From assembly GCA_018266255.1 (NCBI GenBank), contig JAFEAT010000011.1, positions 165,003 through 229,002 on the forward strand: a DNA stretch of 64,000 nt, given 5' to 3'. This document shows, in pieces, positions 16,201 through 24,649 of this stretch. Under the pieces are notes generated by a model, which made no database searches, was not told the DNA's origin, and was given only the letters and a program-made list of their open reading frames with translations. The translations under genes and the position numbers were made by a program. This DNA is from Cyanobacteria bacterium SZAS-4. Lineage in GTDB: Bacteria > Cyanobacteriota > Vampirovibrionia > Obscuribacterales > Obscuribacteraceae. Each line of letters begins with the position of its first letter. The first letter of the stretch is position 1.

Positions 16201-17610
16201 CTTGCCCTGATAATCAACGAATTGAACGCGAAGCGTAAATTGCTGGCAGGTGTTTCGCAGGATTCTTCAGACAGTGGGAGAGCCGTGGCGAAAGAATTGG
16301 AAAGCCGAGTAGAAGCGTTAGAGCAGAAGTTGCTACAAAAAGGTGGCATGTCGGTTGAAATTTCCCTGCCATTAATTGAGAAAGGCATCGAATACATTTC
16401 TGACAAGTTGAAACCAGATGAGAGCTTTGTCGATGTTGTGCAAATCAGGCGTCCAGACTCGAATGAAACGCAGCTTGGTGCGGCTGTTATTTCAAAAGCA
16501 GGCTTTCGCTTCATAGAACTTGGCTCTGATGCAACGCTGACAAATCTGGTCAATAACTGGCGCAGTAGTGTCACCGGTGAATCTGCTACTCAATCTCCAC
16601 CTGCACGAAGTGAAAGGGATTTGTCTCTCGATACACCGCGACAGCGTGGCGCAAACACTGGTGATTATTCTGCGGCAACTAATCAACTTCGTTCTGCTGT
16701 GTGGGCAAAAATTTCTGCGCTGCTTCCGACGTCGATCACGAAAGTTTTCTTGTGCTCGGAAGGTTCACTGGCTCGGGTGCCCTGGAGTGCTATTGCAAAC
16801 GACAATAGATTGATTTCAGAAGTTGATAGTCCGACAGAGTTCGTCTCGTTACTAGATCGAGCAAAAGTGACAAATGCGAAAAATGTGTTCGTCGCTGGTG
16901 ACATTGATTTCAATGATCCTCTCGACCGTGTTGCGAATCTTAATGGCACCAAGCTCGAAATTCAGGAAATCGAGAAACTTGCTAAAGAGCACCAACTGCC
17001 AGTGCTTGCTTTGGATCGTGAAAATGCCACTAAGGATAACGTCATCAAAGCTTTGTCCGATGCTTCATTTGCACATCTGGCAACACATGGTTTCACCCGC
17101 ACTTTCGCTAATGAAAGTGGCGATGGTTCGCGCGCAGCAAATGTCACCGTTAATGGTGCCACGCGAAGTTTTGCACGCAATCCATTGCTAGACACAGGAC
17201 TATTCGTAGCGTTTCCAAAGACCATGAAAAACAAATCGACGCAAGAAGAACCAGGCATTTTAACTGCCTCTGAGATCGTCGGTTTAGATTTGAGTAAATG
17301 TGATTTGATATCACTGTCAGCCTGCCAAACTGCGTTGGGACGAGACCTTGGTGGGCAAGGCGTATTAGGATTGCGCTCAGCCATAATCTCAGCCGGTTCG
17401 CAATCGGTGTTAATGTCATTGTGGAAAGTCGATGATGATGCGACACAGGAACTGATGCACCAGTTTTACAAAAATCTGTGGGATGGTGGAAAAAGCAAAG
17501 CCGAATCTCTTCGGTTGGCTCAGGAAACTATTAGAACCGACAAAAATCATCCTGAATGGGCGCAACCTAAATATTGGGCAGCTTGGACTATCGTCGGTCA
17601 ATCCTGGTGA
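13270..17610 (+). CDS. Exported giant TPR-CHAT protein (caspase-like peptidase)
   Basis: A 1446-residue protein. A signal peptide covers about residues 1-32 (KFWVSVLALCALSVSATNFS). Many TPRs follow: a first array at about 50-450 of the long Tpr_12 kind (AISYLQRSLAMYERLYGKNA) and a second at about 650-900. A C-terminal CHAT domain covers about 1130-1446. The caspase-type dyad is visible as His1273 (HLATHGF) and Cys1352 (LSACQTA), followed by GVLGLRSAIISAGSQSVLMS and LWKVDD, as in CHAT proteins. TPR-CHAT proteins are clan CD peptidases known from cyanobacteria (HetF-like) and from defence systems where they cleave a partner protein. Here the apparent signal peptide would place the peptidase outside the cytoplasm, which is not the usual picture. 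The gene closes the operon with the metzincin and a TPR protein. Domain calls are firm; location and substrate are inference. Confidence 0.92.
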   Translation: MTEKITHRKFWVSVLALCALSVSATNFSAIASVREFIQEKDLDINGHEAEYRRDYKTANELYLKEEAILKPQGDSDDYAAVLRRLGRTSSELGKYSQAISYLQRSLAMYERLYGKNALQTARSVFELGTCYMNHGYYKEAEVYLKKSLDFRQQVLGKSSPEVSEDIFNYARVLYKQDKFEQAEPLFKEAIAIELKSGANNSATLASYYESLGRLYYKLGRYSDAESLYKRAIQMKESLNVSGGDLAFSYNYLANLYAAQERYSEEEPLSVKVVKLAEKSLGPEHQMVGVYVGNLGLVYLSQERYVEAEEALTRALKISQLSSEVGDQVVALSHLAHLRRAQNRLNDAKSLFEQAIQVAEKIYGPESSSLSELFNSEGLICLELEDYASAERLFRKAVDLARKDRTLAMANRLMHLGALYERQGKLVEAEPFFKKAQNIFFEYFGKRKGASFIELQAEKEQWVFAKRCAGRLSTISEFAATLTDSFPRADAPIGIWKTKASALKAVLNVMASEGKQNSGAYADGLQLLVYCTTRADNEAPVMPDLLQSIAIKDKLYGELNLSTIESNLQATLYFQSLGGFMSTYAYDCEKNLLAVSGTLIESEKIRADLKDTKGTTGNAESERLAADLLCAAYVFAGWSNHDSDISALVKMTIAVAQRIDNTASKVDLLRKISTLNELTGDYSTARDVLTMAEESCNDDAKKRYAVQLDLARLALMQGDFDTAEASGQVALQSANLLFSSTSSEVLNCYELLGEAEAALGKIPEAIKNTQTVLNADTGHEGKDKLSRASTQTHLGKLFIQAKQWKEAEKVLKESLAATEGSRDTAFNIQSAKSFSALGSLYAHQNMMQQSADNYAKAMDIFRTNLNRELVPAYVRALNGSAAALLALGDADTAQTRVVASASTLQQYVDHVFSQLSFGEQCAFVKLADEESAAMFAICKDDKAAAKAAYACVAGWKGLLVESLKVQSQLIQSAHKKPELALIINELNAKRKLLAGVSQDSSDSGRAVAKELESRVEALEQKLLQKGGMSVEISLPLIEKGIEYISDKLKPDESFVDVVQIRRPDSNETQLGAAVISKAGFRFIELGSDATLTNLVNNWRSSVTGESATQSPPARSERDLSLDTPRQRGANTGDYSAATNQLRSAVWAKISALLPTSITKVFLCSEGSLARVPWSAIANDNRLISEVDSPTEFVSLLDRAKVTNAKNVFVAGDIDFNDPLDRVANLNGTKLEIQEIEKLAKEHQLPVLALDRENATKDNVIKALSDASFAHLATHGFTRTFANESGDGSRAANVTVNGATRSFARNPLLDTGLFVAFPKTMKNKSTQEEPGILTASEIVGLDLSKCDLISLSACQTALGRDLGGQGVLGLRSAIISAGSQSVLMSLWKVDDDATQELMHQFYKNLWDGGKSKAESLRLAQETIRTDKNHPEWAQPKYWAAWTIVGQSW

Positions 17611-17814
17611 GCTTGAGATTTTAATGTCCATGGCGTGGTTCCGACGCCCGCGTCTCGAAAACCTTGTAGTCACTTGGCTACCGTCTGTTTTCCGCATATA
17701 AGTGTCAGGAGATCCGGCTGAGCAGGGTAATCGGGCGACTTGCCAAGCGTCCCCTGGAGTGTACAATGTCCCTGTCACAGCTTGCCTGCTGATGGACTTT
17801 GGAGTCGTGGTGTC

Positions 17815-18732
17815 ATGCCGTCTTTACTAAAAATCCTGCTGTTGGATAACTCATCTGGATTCGCAACAACCTGCGGGTTGTTGGAGAATGTGGCTGAGAT
17901 TGATTTTTCTATTGAGCAAGCAGATTCAGTAAGCGAAGCCACGCTTAAGCTGTCATCTAGTAAATTTGATGCCGTATTGACGAATATGAATTTGGTCGAC
18001 AGCACCGGGGAGCACGCCGTTGCTAGTTTGAGAAAACACGACCCTCAAATGCCCATCGTGGCTCTCGGTGAAGACTACGACCGCGCTTTGGCAAAGCAGG
18101 CAATTGAGGCTGGTGCAGACAACTTTTTATTCAAACCCATCTCTGATGGCAATCGAATCGCACTCGGAATTCTTTACGCACAGCAGCAGAGAGCGGCTAT
18201 AAAACGCACTCGGCACAACGAATTCGAAGCATTTTTGGCGCATTTGCAGGTCGATATAGAAAAGAAAAATGATGCCGCCACATTAACAAGACATGAGGCC
18301 CTGACTCAATTTGTACTTGGGCTGCAATCGTTTCGTGACTTCGACTATCGAGCTTCCGTGCTGCTTTTGCAGGACGGATGTCTCTTCCTTGGGGCTGCTC
18401 CTAACCTGCCCGATGAGTACAACCAAGCAATTGAAGGTGTGGCAATAGGTCCTGGAGTCGGTTCGTGCGGAACAGCTGCTTTTAGTCGACAGACGGTGTA
18501 TGTAGTCGACATCGAGACAGATCCGTTGTGGGCTCCTTATAAAGTTCTAGCTGCACCTCATGGTTTGAAAGCATGTTGGTCTGTGCCAATTGTCAATGAT
18601 TCTGACGTTCTTTTGGGAACGTTTGCTATGTACTACGATCAGCCGCGCTTCCCATCGGAAGCAGAGCGCGAGTTTATTCACTTAGCTGCGAAGACAGCCG
18701 CAAGACTTTTGAACATTTTTTCCGACGAGTAG
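17815..18732 (+). CDS. Degenerate receiver-GAF regulatory protein
   Basis: A 305-residue cytoplasmic protein. Residues about 5-125 form a response-regulator receiver fold, but the phosphoacceptor position carries Asn57 (VLTNMNLVDSTG) and the acidic pair is Asp11-Asn12, while the conserved Lys107 (LFKPIS) is kept. It therefore probably does not accept phosphate in the normal way. Residues about 160-303 form a GAF domain of the type found with GGDEF/PAS sensors (GVGSCGTAAF, DPLWAPY, LGTFAMYY). There is no output domain. The start is the ATG at 17815 with GGAG at 17801; the frame extends upstream to 17740 without a ribosome binding site. It may work as a ligand sensor that acts through protein contacts. 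It follows the CHAT gene after a 204-bp gap with no clear terminator. Confidence 0.85.
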   Translation: MPSLLKILLLDNSSGFATTCGLLENVAEIDFSIEQADSVSEATLKLSSSKFDAVLTNMNLVDSTGEHAVASLRKHDPQMPIVALGEDYDRALAKQAIEAGADNFLFKPISDGNRIALGILYAQQQRAAIKRTRHNEFEAFLAHLQVDIEKKNDAATLTRHEALTQFVLGLQSFRDFDYRASVLLLQDGCLFLGAAPNLPDEYNQAIEGVAIGPGVGSCGTAAFSRQTVYVVDIETDPLWAPYKVLAAPHGLKACWSVPIVNDSDVLLGTFAMYYDQPRFPSEAEREFIHLAAKTAARLLNIFSDE

Positions 18733-18792
18733 CGCATCACAGTTTCTAAACTGTTGCGTCCCTCCTAGCCGGAACAAGAATGTACTCTTAAC

Positions 18793-21387
18793 ATGAGCAC
18801 AGGTCGAAATCTCTCGACCGGCCTCAAGGGAGTATCTGCTGTGTTCAACGAACTTAGCTACGAATTAGCCGATGTGCGCAACGCGTTAAAGTGTCTGGAA
18901 AAAAGAGTCGACACTGTGGAGCGATTAGCGTTAGCCGACGCCGTGCACCAGGCGGAACGGAGCGAAGTCTCGAAGCACCGAACTGATTCCATTGTGGTGC
19001 CAGCGCACCGAGCTGATTTGGAGATAGTGCCAGCGCAGCAAGAGAGTCCGATAGCGGTGCCGGCGCACCCAGCGAGTTCGCTCGTTGTGCCAGCTTACCA
19101 ACCTTCGAACCAAATTGTGACGCCGCTGCCGAAGCCGGATTCGCTGAATGTCGAACAACCATACATTTCTGAAGACCTTTCGACAAACTCTAAAATCTCT
19201 GGAGAGGGACTGGAAGTATTTGTCGGACGCAACTTAAACAAGCTTGGTATCAGTTTTCTGGTGATCGGATGTGCACTTGCACTCGTATATCAGTTTCAGT
19301 ATTTTGCACCGGTTTTGAAAATTCTCAGCGGTCTCGCTTGTGGTGCACTTCTTATTTGGGGTGGCGAGAAATTTGAAAAGAACAATGCCAAGATGGCTTG
19401 GTATGGACGCGCCTTGATTGGAGGCGGTTGGGCGCTCTCTTACTTTAGTATTTATGCTGCACATTATTTTGACTCCGTGCGTATCATCGAAAGTGCCATG
19501 GCTGATGTGGCGCTTCTTTTCGCGGTAGCATCTGGCGCGATATTTCATTCTCTCAAATACAAATCGGAAACCATTACGGGAATAACTTTGACGCTGGCAT
19601 TTGCGACGATTTGCCTCAGCCCTGCGACTTCCTTTACGGTGCTTGCTTGCACAATGTTAGTGGCTGCACTGGTTGGACTGTGCTCCAAAATGAGTTGGTT
19701 CAACCTTTTTGTATATGGTGAATGTGTTTTCTATGCGACTTATTTAGGCTTTATTCTTCCTCAAATTGTGCGAGGACAAAATGCGTTCTGGGGTATGAAC
19801 TCTTCCGATGGTAATTTCTTCACGGCCATCGCTTGCTCTGTATTCTGCTGGATGGCGATGAATGTAGTGACATTCACGTCCAAAGAGTTGAGCGCAAGCA
19901 ATCGCAATCGTCTTGTGATAGCAAATTTGATAAACTGCGCCGCTTTTGTTCCCACGATATTGGCTTTGATGACTGGCGCGCACGAGGGAATGAAGTTCGG
20001 ATTTCTGCTCGCAACAGGAATTGCGTATTTGATTTCCACGATCGGTGCGAACAAATCTGCAACTGAAGGTGCTCTATCTTGCAACAGAATTTTAGGACTT
20101 TCACTTGTGACCATGGCTGTGCCACTTAAGCTCACCGGTGACTACATGTCCGCATTTTTCGCGCTGGAAGTTCCAGTGCTAGTGTGGGCCGGACTTCGAC
20201 ATCAAATGCCATCAGTTCGCATTTTCGCCTGGCTCCTGGCCTGCGTTGCTGCATTCAGCACCTTCGGATCAATTCTATCCGCGCTTTTCAATTCAGAGTC
20301 TCTTGGTTTGACTAGATGGGTAGCAGGTGTTACTGGCTTCACCGCATATGGTGTTACGGCTGCTCTCTATGAAATTGACAGAAGAAAGCGCGGTTTGGAC
20401 GACCGATTGGCATTCCACTTCTACTATTCTCTGTGCGCTGGCATCGCAGTGGCAATGACCGCGGATACCGGCAGCTATATCGGGATCGTTGATGGGTTCA
20501 TAGTGGGCTCGCTGTTGACGGTGCTCATGGGGTTGAAGCTTTCTGATAAGACATTGCGCATCGGTGGTGAAATTGCGTTATTCATCGGATTGTCGCAGTT
20601 GGTCCCAAATTCGCAAAGCGTTGGACAACAAGTAGTGCTCTCTTTGATCATTTGCGCTTTGCTGTATTTGTTATCTCTGCGTAGACGAGTTGAAGGTGCT
20701 AGTACATTTGCGCAAGTAATGTATCAGGGGGCTGTAGCTAGTGGTATCGCGATTTTGTTTGCACAATGGTTCTCGTATTTCACCTTGGCGTCAATGTTGG
20801 CTCTGGAAACGGTCGCAATCGTCGCTTACGGATTCATCAAGCGCGAGGCATCCGTTCGGATTGTCGGATTCTTGGCAGCAACTATTCTTGCCTTGAAATA
20901 CTTGCTGCTAGACATAAACGTTAGCGCCTCTATTGAACTATTTGCTCAGCCTGTCAGCATGTCTTTATTGTATGGTTCGATTTGCGCCGCAACATTGCTG
21001 ACGATTTCTGCTATGTATTTGTCGAATCGACTTCGTCCATACAGTGGAGAAAATGCGATTGTTGGTTTCTACGCTCACTTCGTTTTGGCAGCAGCTGTAG
21101 TTTCGGCACTAACGCAAAGCCAGGTTCCAACGCACTGTTTGTCGCTTGCTTTTACGATTCAGGGCGTCATTGTTCTAGCGCTAGGATTTAAATACCGAAT
21201 GAAAGTGTTGCGCGTATCCGGCTTGCTTCTCCTTGGACTCGTCATCGCGCGATTGCTTTTTATCGAACTTGCAAGCGTTGATACGATTTATCGAATCCTT
21301 TCATTCATCGGTGCCGGCGTGGTGTTGCTCGTCGCGTCACTCGCCTACGCCAAAATGAGCAATGAAACAGCAATAACAAGATCTTAA
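18793..21387 (+). CDS. DUF2339-type polytopic membrane protein
   Basis: An 864-residue protein. The first about 40 residues are a coiled-coil-like helix (ELADVRNALKCLEKRVDTVE). Residues about 70-120 are five degenerate 11-13-residue repeats centred on VPAH/VPAQ/VPAY. From residue about 140 the rest is very hydrophobic with more than twenty membrane spans. The phrase VGRNLNKLGISFLVIGCALA at the start of the membrane part and the overall plan match the DUF2339 family of predicted membrane proteins. Function of the family is unknown. The ATG at 18793 has no good ribosome binding site; a GTG at 18841 has GGGAG at 18828-18832 and may be the true start. It is probably a separate unit from the GAF gene, 60 bases upstream. 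Confidence 0.85.
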   Translation: MSTGRNLSTGLKGVSAVFNELSYELADVRNALKCLEKRVDTVERLALADAVHQAERSEVSKHRTDSIVVPAHRADLEIVPAQQESPIAVPAHPASSLVVPAYQPSNQIVTPLPKPDSLNVEQPYISEDLSTNSKISGEGLEVFVGRNLNKLGISFLVIGCALALVYQFQYFAPVLKILSGLACGALLIWGGEKFEKNNAKMAWYGRALIGGGWALSYFSIYAAHYFDSVRIIESAMADVALLFAVASGAIFHSLKYKSETITGITLTLAFATICLSPATSFTVLACTMLVAALVGLCSKMSWFNLFVYGECVFYATYLGFILPQIVRGQNAFWGMNSSDGNFFTAIACSVFCWMAMNVVTFTSKELSASNRNRLVIANLINCAAFVPTILALMTGAHEGMKFGFLLATGIAYLISTIGANKSATEGALSCNRILGLSLVTMAVPLKLTGDYMSAFFALEVPVLVWAGLRHQMPSVRIFAWLLACVAAFSTFGSILSALFNSESLGLTRWVAGVTGFTAYGVTAALYEIDRRKRGLDDRLAFHFYYSLCAGIAVAMTADTGSYIGIVDGFIVGSLLTVLMGLKLSDKTLRIGGEIALFIGLSQLVPNSQSVGQQVVLSLIICALLYLLSLRRRVEGASTFAQVMYQGAVASGIAILFAQWFSYFTLASMLALETVAIVAYGFIKREASVRIVGFLAATILALKYLLLDINVSASIELFAQPVSMSLLYGSICAATLLTISAMYLSNRLRPYSGENAIVGFYAHFVLAAAVVSALTQSQVPTHCLSLAFTIQGVIVLALGFKYRMKVLRVSGLLLLGLVIARLLFIELASVDTIYRILSFIGAGVVLLVASLAYAKMSNETAITRS

Positions 21388-21401
21388 CTCCGTTGTGATT
21401 T

Positions 21402-21437
21402 CGAGATTGCATTACCTTTCTGGATAATGCAATCTCG
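21402..21437. repeat. Perfect 13-bp inverted repeat between convergent genes
   Basis: CGAGATTGCATTA (21402-21414) pairs exactly with TAATGCAATCTCG (21425-21437) around a 10-base loop. It lies between the converging DUF2339 gene and the small minus-strand gene and overlaps the stop of the latter. It may act as a two-way terminator although no long T tract follows. A third partial copy (TAATGCAAAGTCGAG) follows at about 21449-21463, giving a 24-bp direct repeat on the minus strand. Confidence 0.7.
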
Positions 21438-21612
21438 AATGTTCTGAGTAATGCAAAGTCGAGTATTTGTTTGTCTCAGCTCTGTGTTCTGCCAGCGATT
21501 GAATTCGTTCGATCAGTGTCTGGAGCTCGTCTTCGCGGAGCCAGTATTGAGTGCTGCCACCCGCTTCATTCCAACATTCTATTTCTGTGAAGTCAGTTGG
21601 TTGTCCGTACAT
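21412..21612 (-). CDS. Small hypothetical protein
   Basis: A 66-residue, mostly polar protein with a Trp/Glu-rich first half (IECWNEAGGSTQYWLREDEL) and a helical middle. The tail carries an 8-residue tandem repeat (LHYSEHSR then LHYPER) and coincides with a DNA repeat. The ATG at 21612 has GAGGAAT upstream on the minus strand, which supports expression. No family is recognised. The C-terminal repeat and the overlapping hairpin suggest the 3' end has been changed by local duplication. Confidence 0.5.
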   Translation of the reverse strand: MYGQPTDFTEIECWNEAGGSTQYWLREDELQTLIERIQSLAEHRAETNKYSTLHYSEHSRLHYPER

Positions 21613-21739
21613 TTGTCATTCCTCAAAGAAGAGTAATTCACCTTGCGTTAACGACAAGCGTACTTTCGCAGCTATTTACTAAGGCGAGGTTAAGGCAAAG
21701 ACAAATTCATTTTTTGGAAAGAATTTTGATTCCCATTTG

Positions 21740-22270
21740 TTAAGGGTGGAACGTTTGGTGCATGTCTCTATATGTCTTGTTGAGGAGTATTGAGGCGCAT
21801 CTTGGTGTGCCATGGTCTTCAATCATGTAGATGACATATGGTTTCAAGTTTCCACTTTTATCCATGAACGATTCGTAGAAGGTGTAGCCTCTTTTTTGTC
21901 CTGGCATGACGGCGCGAGTCACATAATGCTCTCGTCCTGATTTTTGAAAGTCTTTAAAATAGGGAATTAGATTCTGGTGGAGCAAATTCTTCAACATCGC
22001 TGGAGACCATTTTTCTGAAAGAACTGGGTGCATGAGTTTAAACACGCCCGGTTCATCTCCATGAATCAGCAAATCGACAAGTTTGGTGGCGTTAGCTTGA
22101 TAGGGTGGTAGAGACTTCTCGAATTCAATGTCATCGGCGGTCATTCCATCGAAACCAACCGGCAGTTTTGAGAGATTGAGTGGAAGTGTTGGCTCTCCTT
22201 GCGTTGTCTGGATGCAGGTAGCACTCAACACACCGACTAAGATCAAGGTGGCATTTAAATTAGTTCGCAT
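21740..22270 (-). CDS. Secreted protein of unknown function
   Basis: A 176-residue protein with an N-terminal signal sequence (MRTNLNATLILVGVLSATCI). The Cys at about 19 follows SAT, not a standard lipobox, so lipid attachment is doubtful. The mature part is a small mixed alpha/beta domain with the phrases FDGMTADDIEFEKSLPPYQA and HYVTRAVMPGQKRGYTFYES; family not recognised. The start is the ATG at 22270, preceded by GGAGG; the frame runs on to 22360 without a better start. It stands alone between the small gene at 21412 and the divergent gene at 22611. Confidence 0.78.
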   Translation of the reverse strand: MRTNLNATLILVGVLSATCIQTTQGEPTLPLNLSKLPVGFDGMTADDIEFEKSLPPYQANATKLVDLLIHGDEPGVFKLMHPVLSEKWSPAMLKNLLHQNLIPYFKDFQKSGREHYVTRAVMPGQKRGYTFYESFMDKSGNLKPYVIYMIEDHGTPRCASILLNKTYRDMHQTFHP

Positions 22271-22610
22271 TCGTACTCCCTCCGATTTAAGAGATGTGCC
22301 TTCAGGCAAGTCTTCAATCGCAATCTGAATCTTGCTTTTAGAATCGGGTGTTGAATACAACTTGAGTGACTGAATTCTACTGTATAGCTTGCAAGCCGAA
22401 AGATCCTCTTAAATTATTGAGACAAATTTGGGTATGCGAATAGACGTGACAGCACACAGACAATATCGAGATTGCAGTTCTTGATGCTCACGACTTGTTC
22501 ACGCGTGATTTGTAAGGTATAGACTTTCCGACCAAGTTCTTTTACTAGTTCTACTTACCATTACTACCTTTGCCAGTCCCCCGCCTGCAGTTAACTGTGA
22601 GGTCCTTGCC
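22271..22610. promoter_or_regulatory. Divergent intergenic region
   Basis: A 340-bp gap between divergent genes. A possible plus-strand promoter is TTGTTC at 22495-22500 and TATAGA at 22518-22523, with a 17-base spacer, about 85 bases before the ATG at 22611. Nothing else was recognised. Confidence 0.35.
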
Positions 22611-23390
22611 ATGGCTCCAAATGCTTTCGACAACACCAGTCGGGCTCCATCTGAGATCCAGACTCCATCCACTCAACCACTGGACTTGAATCGTCTTTCT
22701 GGAGGAGAAAGAAACATTCAGTCCTTATGTGCCACCATGTCCATGATGGAAAATAAAAGCACCTCTTCGATGCATATGTTTCCTGATTTGCTAATTTATG
22801 ACCATGATGATTGCAAGTCTCCACAACCTTCAGGTGATACGAAGACTCCGACAACCCCAATAGATTCAACGGTTCCAAAAGCTCCAACGGATACTAAGCC
22901 TTGCACTGATGCGAATGGAAATCCTTCGGATGCATCACTGCCCAAGCCGACTGGTGATACTCCCGCTGCGCAAGGCGACCAATCTTGGAAGTCGCATCTA
23001 AATGATCAATGGGTGAAAGACTCCCTCAAAGATCATCCTGACTGGCATGCGATGGAAGGTCTGCATCCCGGAGAAGTCGCTGTCGGAAATTGGGAACCAA
23101 CAAAAGAGGAGAAGAAAATGATCGGTTCCGCCGTCGATAAAATGTTGGCTGAAAATAACAATGGTCCTGTTTATATCAACTTACCAGACGGCTCGCTTTG
23201 CAAAATCGAAATAATCAAAGGAGGTCATGGACAGAGCTTCTCGAAAGACAATGACAAACCTGAAGTGAACGGAAAGAAGCCTCGTAAAATAACTTTCGGA
23301 CGTCCTGCGCCAACTGATGAATCTCCTGAAGTTTGCGGAGATGAATCTGATGTTGCTGCAAATCCGATGGACCAAACTAAAGCTTGCTAA
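22611..23390 (+). CDS. Hypothetical protein with Pro/Thr/Asp-rich middle
   Basis: A 259-residue hydrophilic protein without signal peptide or membrane span. Residues about 60-125 are low complexity (GDTKTPTTPIDSTVPKAPTD). A conserved-looking core at about 125-215 contains WKSHLNDQWVKDSLKDHPDW and a beta hairpin NGPVYINLPDGSLCKIEIIK. The ATG at 22611 has GAGG about 8 bases upstream. It resembles in style the proteins at 40034 and 41114 (long polar N-terminus, short folded C-part), but no family is recognised. It ends 9 bases before the end of the convergent TPR-like gene; a perfect 12-bp palindrome TAATAGCTATTA fills the space between the stop codons. Confidence 0.72.
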   Translation: MAPNAFDNTSRAPSEIQTPSTQPLDLNRLSGGERNIQSLCATMSMMENKSTSSMHMFPDLLIYDHDDCKSPQPSGDTKTPTTPIDSTVPKAPTDTKPCTDANGNPSDASLPKPTGDTPAAQGDQSWKSHLNDQWVKDSLKDHPDWHAMEGLHPGEVAVGNWEPTKEEKKMIGSAVDKMLAENNNGPVYINLPDGSLCKIEIIKGGHGQSFSKDNDKPEVNGKKPRKITFGRPAPTDESPEVCGDESDVAANPMDQTKAC

Positions 23391-23399
23391 TAGCTATTA

Positions 23400-23882
23400 C
23401 TAGAGCTCAGGTGGACGACGACTGTTGAACGCCACAACTCGCTCCATGCGAGTCAGGTCTTCAATTCGTCGCTCCATGTGATGGTCTGTGACGAACCTCG
23501 AATTCGCATCGAGAACCTTCCAGATCTCGATAGCCTTAGCGAGATCAATAGCTGCAGCTGCGGTGTCACCAGACGATTGTTTAACGTTGGCTAGTTTGTC
23601 AAATACAAAAGCGGTTTCGGCGGTAGATTCACCTGCGGCGCTGACAATCTTCATCGCTTGCTCGTAACATCCCAATGCCTGTGGATTCGATAATTTGCCT
23701 TGAATCATATGCGCATCGCCCCACCTGACCAATGCTGAGGCATACTCGAAGCTGTTTTCACCGTGTCGAGATTTAACTTCTTCCGCCTTCTGTTCTAATT
23801 CTTTGGGACGCGGCCCGAAGATATCGCTGCCAGGTGTGGCTGGCTGAGGCATTGTGGCTTCATTTTCAAAGAATTTGCTCAC
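23400..23882 (-). CDS. Small TPR-like protein
   Basis: A 160-residue protein whose residues about 40-140 form two or three TPR-type helical pairs (SFEYASALVRWGDAHMIQGK, STAETAFVFDKLANVKQSSG). The last 20 residues are basic. The start is placed at a GTG at 23882 because GGGAGG lies 5 bases upstream; the longer frame to 23945 begins at a TTG without such a site. No signal peptide, so likely cytoplasmic. It is divergent from the lipid-type operon at 24056 and could share its promoter region. Repeat class is likely; function unknown. Confidence 0.72.
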   Translation of the reverse strand: MSKFFENEATMPQPATPGSDIFGPRPKELEQKAEEVKSRHGENSFEYASALVRWGDAHMIQGKLSNPQALGCYEQAMKIVSAAGESTAETAFVFDKLANVKQSSGDTAAAAIDLAKAIEIWKVLDANSRFVTDHHMERRIEDLTRMERVVAFNSRRPPEL

Positions 23883-24055
23883 GGCAACCTCCCGGTCGGA
23901 TAGCTCTTTACAGGCAATGTAAAGTGTTCTGGCGGATTTGTCCAATGGTTTTGCTCTACAATTTATAGCTGATCACTGAGTGAACTGTTTGTTTCCCCGC
24001 TTGCAAGGGGCAATCCTTTGACATCATCAGATGGTAAGGTGCCCACGGAGTCGAG

Positions 24056-24649
24056 ATGGATCTGCGCAGTATTACAACTGACGTATTGCTGTTCAACATG
24101 ATTTTGTATCTGTGCCTGCCGCTCTGGCTGTTGATGGGTTTCGCCGATTACTACTGCCACAGAAAATCGAAAATCGAGTTTACAACGGGAATGAAAGAAT
24201 CCATCTATCACGCAGTGATGGGTATTCAAATTGGAATTCCAGTTTTCCTTGGTTTGTTTTTCAAAATCAATGTGCTGCTTCTTTTGCTCATGATTTTGGT
24301 GCTGATTTTTCACGAATGGGTAGCGCATCACGATGTGAAATATGCCTTACACAAACGGGAAATTTCGATCATGGAAACCCACGTCCACAGCTTTCTCGAA
24401 GTGCTGCCATTTGTCATTGTCGGATTGATTGTTTGCATCAACTGGAATGCATTTGTAGACTTGATTACGCTCAATTGGGCTAGTCACATGTCACTGACTT
24501 TACGAGAGAAGCCGCTGGATTTCGGATACGTCTGCGGATACGTCAGTTTGATGTTGTTTGCTGATGTCTTGCCTTTCCTGGAAGAATTTTTGCGTTGCTA
24601 TCGTCATCGAAATTCGATCAATCCTGATACAAAGGGAATTACATCATGA
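24056..24649 (+). CDS. Histidine-rich four-span membrane protein, first gene of lipid-type operon
   Basis: A 197-residue membrane protein with about five hydrophobic segments. Histidine-containing motifs lie at the membrane edge: DYYCHRK (about 33-39), FHEWVAHHDVKYALHKR (about 83-99) and METHVHSFLE (about 105-114). Such clusters are typical of membrane di-metal enzymes, and the last two resemble a conserved family often found beside desaturases, although I cannot name it with certainty. The ATG at 24056 has GGAG upstream. Its stop overlaps the start of the ketoacyl synthase gene by four bases (ATGA), so it is part of the operon 24056-28217. It may be an oxidising or hydroxylating enzyme, or a membrane partner, for an acyl chain. 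Confidence 0.78.
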   Translation: MDLRSITTDVLLFNMILYLCLPLWLLMGFADYYCHRKSKIEFTTGMKESIYHAVMGIQIGIPVFLGLFFKINVLLLLLMILVLIFHEWVAHHDVKYALHKREISIMETHVHSFLEVLPFVIVGLIVCINWNAFVDLITLNWASHMSLTLREKPLDFGYVCGYVSLMLFADVLPFLEEFLRCYRHRNSINPDTKGITS

